This document shows, piece after piece, positions 59,940-64,000 of a DNA stretch of 64,000 nt. Position numbers and translations under genes: made by a program. How positions within the stretch are numbered: the stretch's first letter is position 1; each line of letters starts with the position of its first letter. Location: NCBI GenBank assembly GCA_021234155.1, contig JAJEKV010000300.1, positions 1 to 64,000 of the forward strand. Reading direction: 5' to 3'. The notes below the pieces were generated by a model that saw nothing but the letters and a program-made list of their open reading frames with translations, ran no database searches and was not told the origin of the DNA. The stretch is from Isoetes taiwanensis. Taxonomy: Eukaryota; Streptophyta; Lycopodiopsida; Isoetales; Isoetaceae.

Positions 59940-60735
59940 AGATGAGACATTTCCAAACCTTTTAGCAAGGCTGTACAAGCCTTTTTGTGGTGCTTGTTTC
60001 TGTCCTGGTTCATAGCTCATCAGAGTCCTTTCAAGTCATCTAGTAAGTCAGACAATGTGGAAGTTCTTGCACCATTGTACATCCTTAATATAGTTGTTTG
60101 TGTGCAGTCGCTCTACTTTGAACAAGCCTTGTGCAGTGCAATACAACATGTTTGCATCCCTGCAGGGTTTGCACCTTGTACATTATCTGTATTCCATTTC
60201 TATTCATCTAGTTTCTGCAGTAATGCATAAGTGCATGAGACGATATACAATAGACCATAAAGATAAATGAAGAAAATGAATCTCTATTCATTGCAGTAGA
60301 AGCATCCATTCTGTTACAATTACTTAGTCAGCCAAGATCTCTGTGATTCAACTTCTGCATGAATAAGACCCACCGATACACTCACACTTGCTTTCCGTTT
60401 CCTTGGAGATGGACCATGGTATGTTATTGCAAAGTCCATCCGATGGAGTCTTACTCGGATCCCTTCTGATCCATGCATAAATCCAATGGAGGCTTACTCG
60501 GATCCCTTCTGATCCATGCATAAGGTAAATTGTAATAGCCAAGTAGCAATCCCAAAAATAATTCTATGTGGACCATCAAATGTGTCTTTTATCTCAAGAC
60601 TCAAAACATGGGTCCATAATATACACCTAATTTAATGCAAAGCCTTCAAACGTGTGGCAAATATCTTCACATTTAATACGAAGCTTTCAAACGTGTGGCA
60701 TTTTCACATATTTCAATACCTATTATCTATATCTA
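59940..60735. other. Unassigned sequence with short tandem duplications
   Basis: No recognisable gene. A 44-bp tandem pair ending TCTGATCCATGCATAA lies at 60437-60523. TTCAAACGTGTGGCA recurs at about 60645 and 60688. Confidence 0.4.
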
Positions 60736-60737
60736 TA

Positions 60738-60855
60738 TACAAGAATTTGGCGCCGGCGGAGCCGGCGCCTTGTGCATCCCTTGGAGTCGAACTCAAGTGC
60801 GACCTTCGATGCGTCACTCGTGGTGTAGAGGGAGCATCGAATAGCTACATTATTA
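60738..60855 (-). mobile_element. SINE candidate ending in GC-rich hairpin and CTTGTA
   Basis: On the minus strand a tRNA-like head includes the B box GAGTTCGACTCC (60783-60794 on +). Then comes a hairpin with perfect 9-bp arms GGCGCCGGC/GCCGGCGCC and a 3-base loop (60749-60769), then CAAATTCTTGTA ending at 60738, followed by ATAGATATAGATA. The plan is the same as 29348-29580, with different hairpin sequence. The A box is weak. Confidence 0.5.
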
Positions 60856-60869
60856 TTTTATAGTTTAAC

Positions 60870-61985
60870 TTTAAGACAATGGTGATATGTCAATAAAATA
60901 TCAAATGAAGTTTAATTGGGATGGTTCTAACCTTGGGCGATCTTCTTTTTTCGGTTTCGGTTGATCTTGGACATGTTGGTCTTTAACATCATGACTTTTC
61001 TTTTATTTTGTTTATGCACTTTGATGATGTATGATTGATTGGGCCGATGTGCATCATGAATTTGCACTCTGCTTTAAATAAATAGGACATCTTCTTGCAT
61101 TTTTTGAATCGTGATTCCTTCTTTATTTCGTAGCTTTGTTGACATCTCTCTAATTCGGTTTGTCCATATCGAAAGCCATGCCACATTATCTAGGCCATCC
61201 CCCTGATTTAAATTGACTTATAAGCAGTTTGTGATTCAAACTTCTGTGATAAATTGGATGAATCCTTTAAAGATGCATACTCTGTTGTTAGCCTCAGATG
61301 GTTGAGAATGAAGATCAGAATAGTTTTGGCTATGCAAGTCAGAAAGATACATGCTCCATATCCTTTCCCAGGGAAGAAATAAAACCCAGTGTGCATTCTT
61401 TACAAAAAAGTGCTGAATGGGCCTCCGTATCATATCTAATTTTCATGTGATTGAAGTGTTCTCAATTACAGACGGCTGAAAGTGCATATTAGTTTTGTAA
61501 GCTCGCTTACCATGAATGGCTTACCTTAATCTGTGCCAAATACTCAGGCATGTAAAGGGGAGAAAAAACAGTGGCAAAAGTGGATTGTCAGATTTAATAC
61601 CTTCAAACTGCGTTTGGCAAAAAAGCTATAATGCATCATCACCATTTCCATGTTCAACATAAGCAGCGGTTATGGCATTGCAGGAAAACACATTTTTGAA
61701 TGATATTGCATTAAATACAGCTCTTGAATCCCCTGATTAGCTCTTGAATCCCCTAATTTGCCACATCTACCATAACAACTTATCGATCTCCAATCCATTT
61801 CTTATAATTTGCTTATGAATCTGTTTAACATCATCCAATGCCTTCAATTTGCTGAACACTCGTAGTATTCAAAAAGCTAATACAATAGTGGTTCTACTAA
61901 TTCTTTTTAGGTCGTTGCAGAAGAAATTGAGGCATCAGTGGGCATCCTCAAGGAGGGTAAATATTTATTACTTTGAAAAAGATAT
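60870..61985. other. Unassigned sequence
   Basis: No gene is recognisable. AGCTCTTGAATCCCCT is duplicated in tandem at about 61721-61760. Confidence 0.35.
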
Positions 61986-61990
61986 AACCT

Positions 61991-62144
61991 GGACTAAACT
62001 TTGCATCTAACTATGGCTATGAAACAACTTGAGTTGCGTACACAATGCCAATATTTTGGTGGGAACTGGACTAAACTTTGCATCTAACTATGGCTATGAA
62101 ACAACTTGAGTTGCGTACACAAGGCCAATATTTTGGTGGGAACA
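61991..62144 (+). repeat. 77-bp tandem duplication
   Basis: Two units beginning GGACTAAACTTTGCATC at 61991 and 62068, differing by about one base (AATGCC against AAGGCC), so recent. Confidence 0.92.
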
Positions 62145-62149
62145 TAGGT

Positions 62150-63570
62150 TCTGTCAGTATAACTAAGGAGATATACATTATTGTTTTTCTGATTCAAGCC
62201 TTTGCTGGGGTTCCTAGCTTGTATGCAGCACCTCGGCATATTTATTGCATCAAATTTGTGGTCTAGTGGGATGATCGAAGAGCATTCCCCACAAAAATTC
62301 CTCGTTATATTTGGACCCTCCTACGGTGCAAAATGGAACTCTAGGAAGATCACTCACTAATTTCTTTGCTTAGAACTTTCAAAAGATACCCACCATATCA
62401 TGCTACTTGTTCTAAAGATAGAGATGCCCCACCATATCATGTTACTTAATCCCAAGCCCGTTGGCATAAAAATTATGTGGTCCCACATTTCCCTAGTCGG
62501 AAGTTTGTGGTGCACCTTGAATGCTTAGTCTAGGGACGTTAATAGTAACATATTTTATGCCATATGGTTGAATATATTAAGGCATTATTAAGATATGTTA
62601 AATTTCAAACCATTAAAAGGCAATGTGTTATGTTATTGGAAAAAGTGGTTGAAGAACCATTGAGCATTGAGGTTAAATAGGTGAGCACCCCAATAGTGGG
62701 GCAACCACCATCGTGACAGATAGAAAACACGAAGATGGGCACCTGGGTCGGAATTGGCCTCTGCCAATTTGTCTTCTGAGCCAACTATGTTGGCAAGTAA
62801 AACCATCAAAGAGTGGAGGCTGCAGGCATCGGAATTGGTATCGGAATCGGCTGCAGCCATCAGAATTGGCATCGGAATCGGATTGAAGACAGATAAAAAT
62901 GGGTCGTCTCAAATTCATCGCTGCCTAATTCATGGCTTGAATTGGAAGGCACTGTCTGAAATGACAGAGATTGTTTCACCCAAAAGAACTCCTCTTGCTG
63001 AACCCAAAATCCCTGTGTGGGTGTTTGGAGACGCCAAAAATAATTTGCAGGTGATTGGAGGCAGCGGCCAAGATAAGGATGGTCTGATTCACCTATTATC
63101 AGGTCGAATTTTGGGATTGCCACGCGAATTTGGAGGCCCATCAAGCATAAGAGAAATCAGAGGCTGATTTTAAGATCCATGGAGTAAAACCGGGTTTAGA
63201 GGTCCAATTTGATGGCTCTGAGGCCCAATTTGTGCTGTCAGCCCCGATTCTATGGTTTCTACCCTGTTCAGAGGTCGAGCTTAATGGTTCTGAGACTCGA
63301 TTTGTGATTAATAACCCTAATTTTATCGTTTCTAGGCTGTGGGAAAAAGAAAGAGTTACGTCAGTTTGGGTAACTTTATCTAGCTCAGCTTCACATACTC
63401 GGCTAATGAACTCGTAAAGAAAATACCAAAAAATGACAGGTGAATTCTATTCGGTTCTTACAGTCCTTGAAGCTTGAAGGGGTTGGTCAAGGCAATTACT
63501 ACAGATCTAGATGGAATGGACCCGAATAGGTCGCTCACACTATCTCCCCCCGATTGGGGTTATTAAATAA
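62150..63570. other. Unassigned sequence
   Basis: A 137-codon plus-strand frame at 62754-63167 includes a low-complexity IGIGIG stretch; it matches no family I know. From 63175 to 63320 similar short phrases (GAGGTC.A.TT.GATGG.TCTGAG) recur three times, a degenerate tandem repeat. Confidence 0.35.
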
Positions 63571-63576
63571 ATTAGT

Positions 63577-63667
63577 GGAAACCCTTCCGGGCTTCAATAT
63601 GGAAACCCTTCCGGATTTCCATGAAACCCAGAAGGGTTTCCATATCTTGAAGCCCGGAAGGGTTTCC
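63577..63667. repeat. 91-bp near-perfect hairpin built on GGAAACCCTTCCGG
   Basis: The left half has GGAAACCCTTCCGGGCTTCA then GGAAACCCTTCCGG; the right half carries the reverse complements in mirror order (AGAAGGGTTTCC, then TGAAGCCCGGAAGGGTTTCC). The RNA would fold into one long stem of about 40 bp. Confidence 0.9.
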
Positions 63668-63669
63668 GT

Positions 63670-64000
63670 AAGAAAATATAAATATAAATAGATTATTTTT
63701 TGGGGGAAGAGATATCCACCGCTAATTAATTCTTAGAAATTAATTCCTACGGCTATTCTTGAAAAGCTTTTTAGAGAAAGGGATTTTTTTTTGTCTTACT
63801 CTTCTTCTTCCGGCGATTTCTTTCCTGTAAGTGAGAATTAGAAGCAGATCAGGAAGTGTTTCAAGGGGATTAAGGGGATTAGGGCGTAGGGGGAAGTGTT
63901 TCAAATGATTCAAGAACGGTGTAGTGAGTGATTCAATCAGGTATGAATGAAGAAGCCAATGTTCCAGGTGGATTTCTCGAAGTTCTTGAAGCATTGGCAT
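63670..64000. other. Unassigned window end
   Basis: Pyrimidine-rich stretch (TTTTTTTTTGTCTTACTCTT) followed by GTAAGTGAG at 63827, which looks like a 5' leader with a donor site on the plus strand. It could be a first exon continuing past the window, but there is no coding evidence. Confidence 0.25.

Noticed and set aside
62754-63167. Host gene
   Set aside because: Open for 137 codons but with low-complexity IGIGIG and no family match; a minus-strand frame overlaps most of it.

Overview
This window looks like a transposon-dense, gene-poor stretch of a large land-plant nuclear genome. The evidence is nested LTR retrotransposons, a CACTA element with a 3-bp target duplication, a hAT-type MITE, fragments of Helitron, MULE and LINE elements, tRNA-like SINE candidates, and broken pieces of plant host genes (a COP1-type WD40 exon and an ARM-repeat domain of the plant U-box ligase type). 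The RNase H and integrase of the main Ty3/gypsy copy read to me like fungal-type or Tcn1-type chromoviruses rather than common angiosperm lineages. Together with the very diverse repeats this hints at a fern, lycophyte or similar genome, but that placement is weak. No complete host gene is visible, and I saw no rRNA, functional tRNA or CRISPR array. || Layout: 0.9-2.4 kb, Helitron replication-domain remnant (+). 2.4-11.5 kb, unassigned sequence with two clusters of GTATTC/GAATAC palindromes. 11.6-12.3 kb, ARM-repeat pseudogene (+). 14.8-16.1 kb, MULE transposase remnant with SWIM zinc finger (+). 16.9-18.9 kb, a minisatellite built on AATACCATGG, present in opposite orientations on the two sides of a 0.7-kb core. 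19.34-19.47 kb, COP1-like exon with both splice sites. 20.0-25.4 kb, decayed LINE (+) with ORF1, endonuclease and reverse transcriptase. 25.4-31.4 kb, AT-rich unassigned DNA with a repeat family and a SINE candidate. 31.4-37.1 kb, a 1.4-kb direct duplication and a 575-bp LTR-like repeat in three copies, two of them an inverted pair. 37.1-59.2 kb, one minus-strand Ty3/gypsy element opened by three later insertions. 59.2-64 kb, SINE candidates, hairpins, tandem repeats and unassigned DNA. || The best-resolved structure is the nest at 37.1-59.2 kb. Reading leftward from 59187, the gypsy element has a short 5' LTR, gag, protease, reverse transcriptase, RNase H and integrase. A 540-bp hAT-type MITE (target duplication AGCTCCTC) splits the gag zinc knuckle. 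A 6,240-bp CACTA element (TGT) splits the reverse transcriptase just after its catalytic motif. An 11,040-bp LTR retrotransposon (CCGGC), with a tRNA-iMet-type primer site and a polypurine tract but no recognisable pol, splits the integrase. For all three, counting the target duplication once restores the gypsy reading frame across the junction. || Copies of the same repeat inside the window differ mainly by small indels and swaps at CAG, CTG and CCAG sites. That is not the pattern of ordinary deamination. It may reflect base-calling error at CHG-methylated cytosines, so many of the frameshifts that make these elements look dead could be artefacts.
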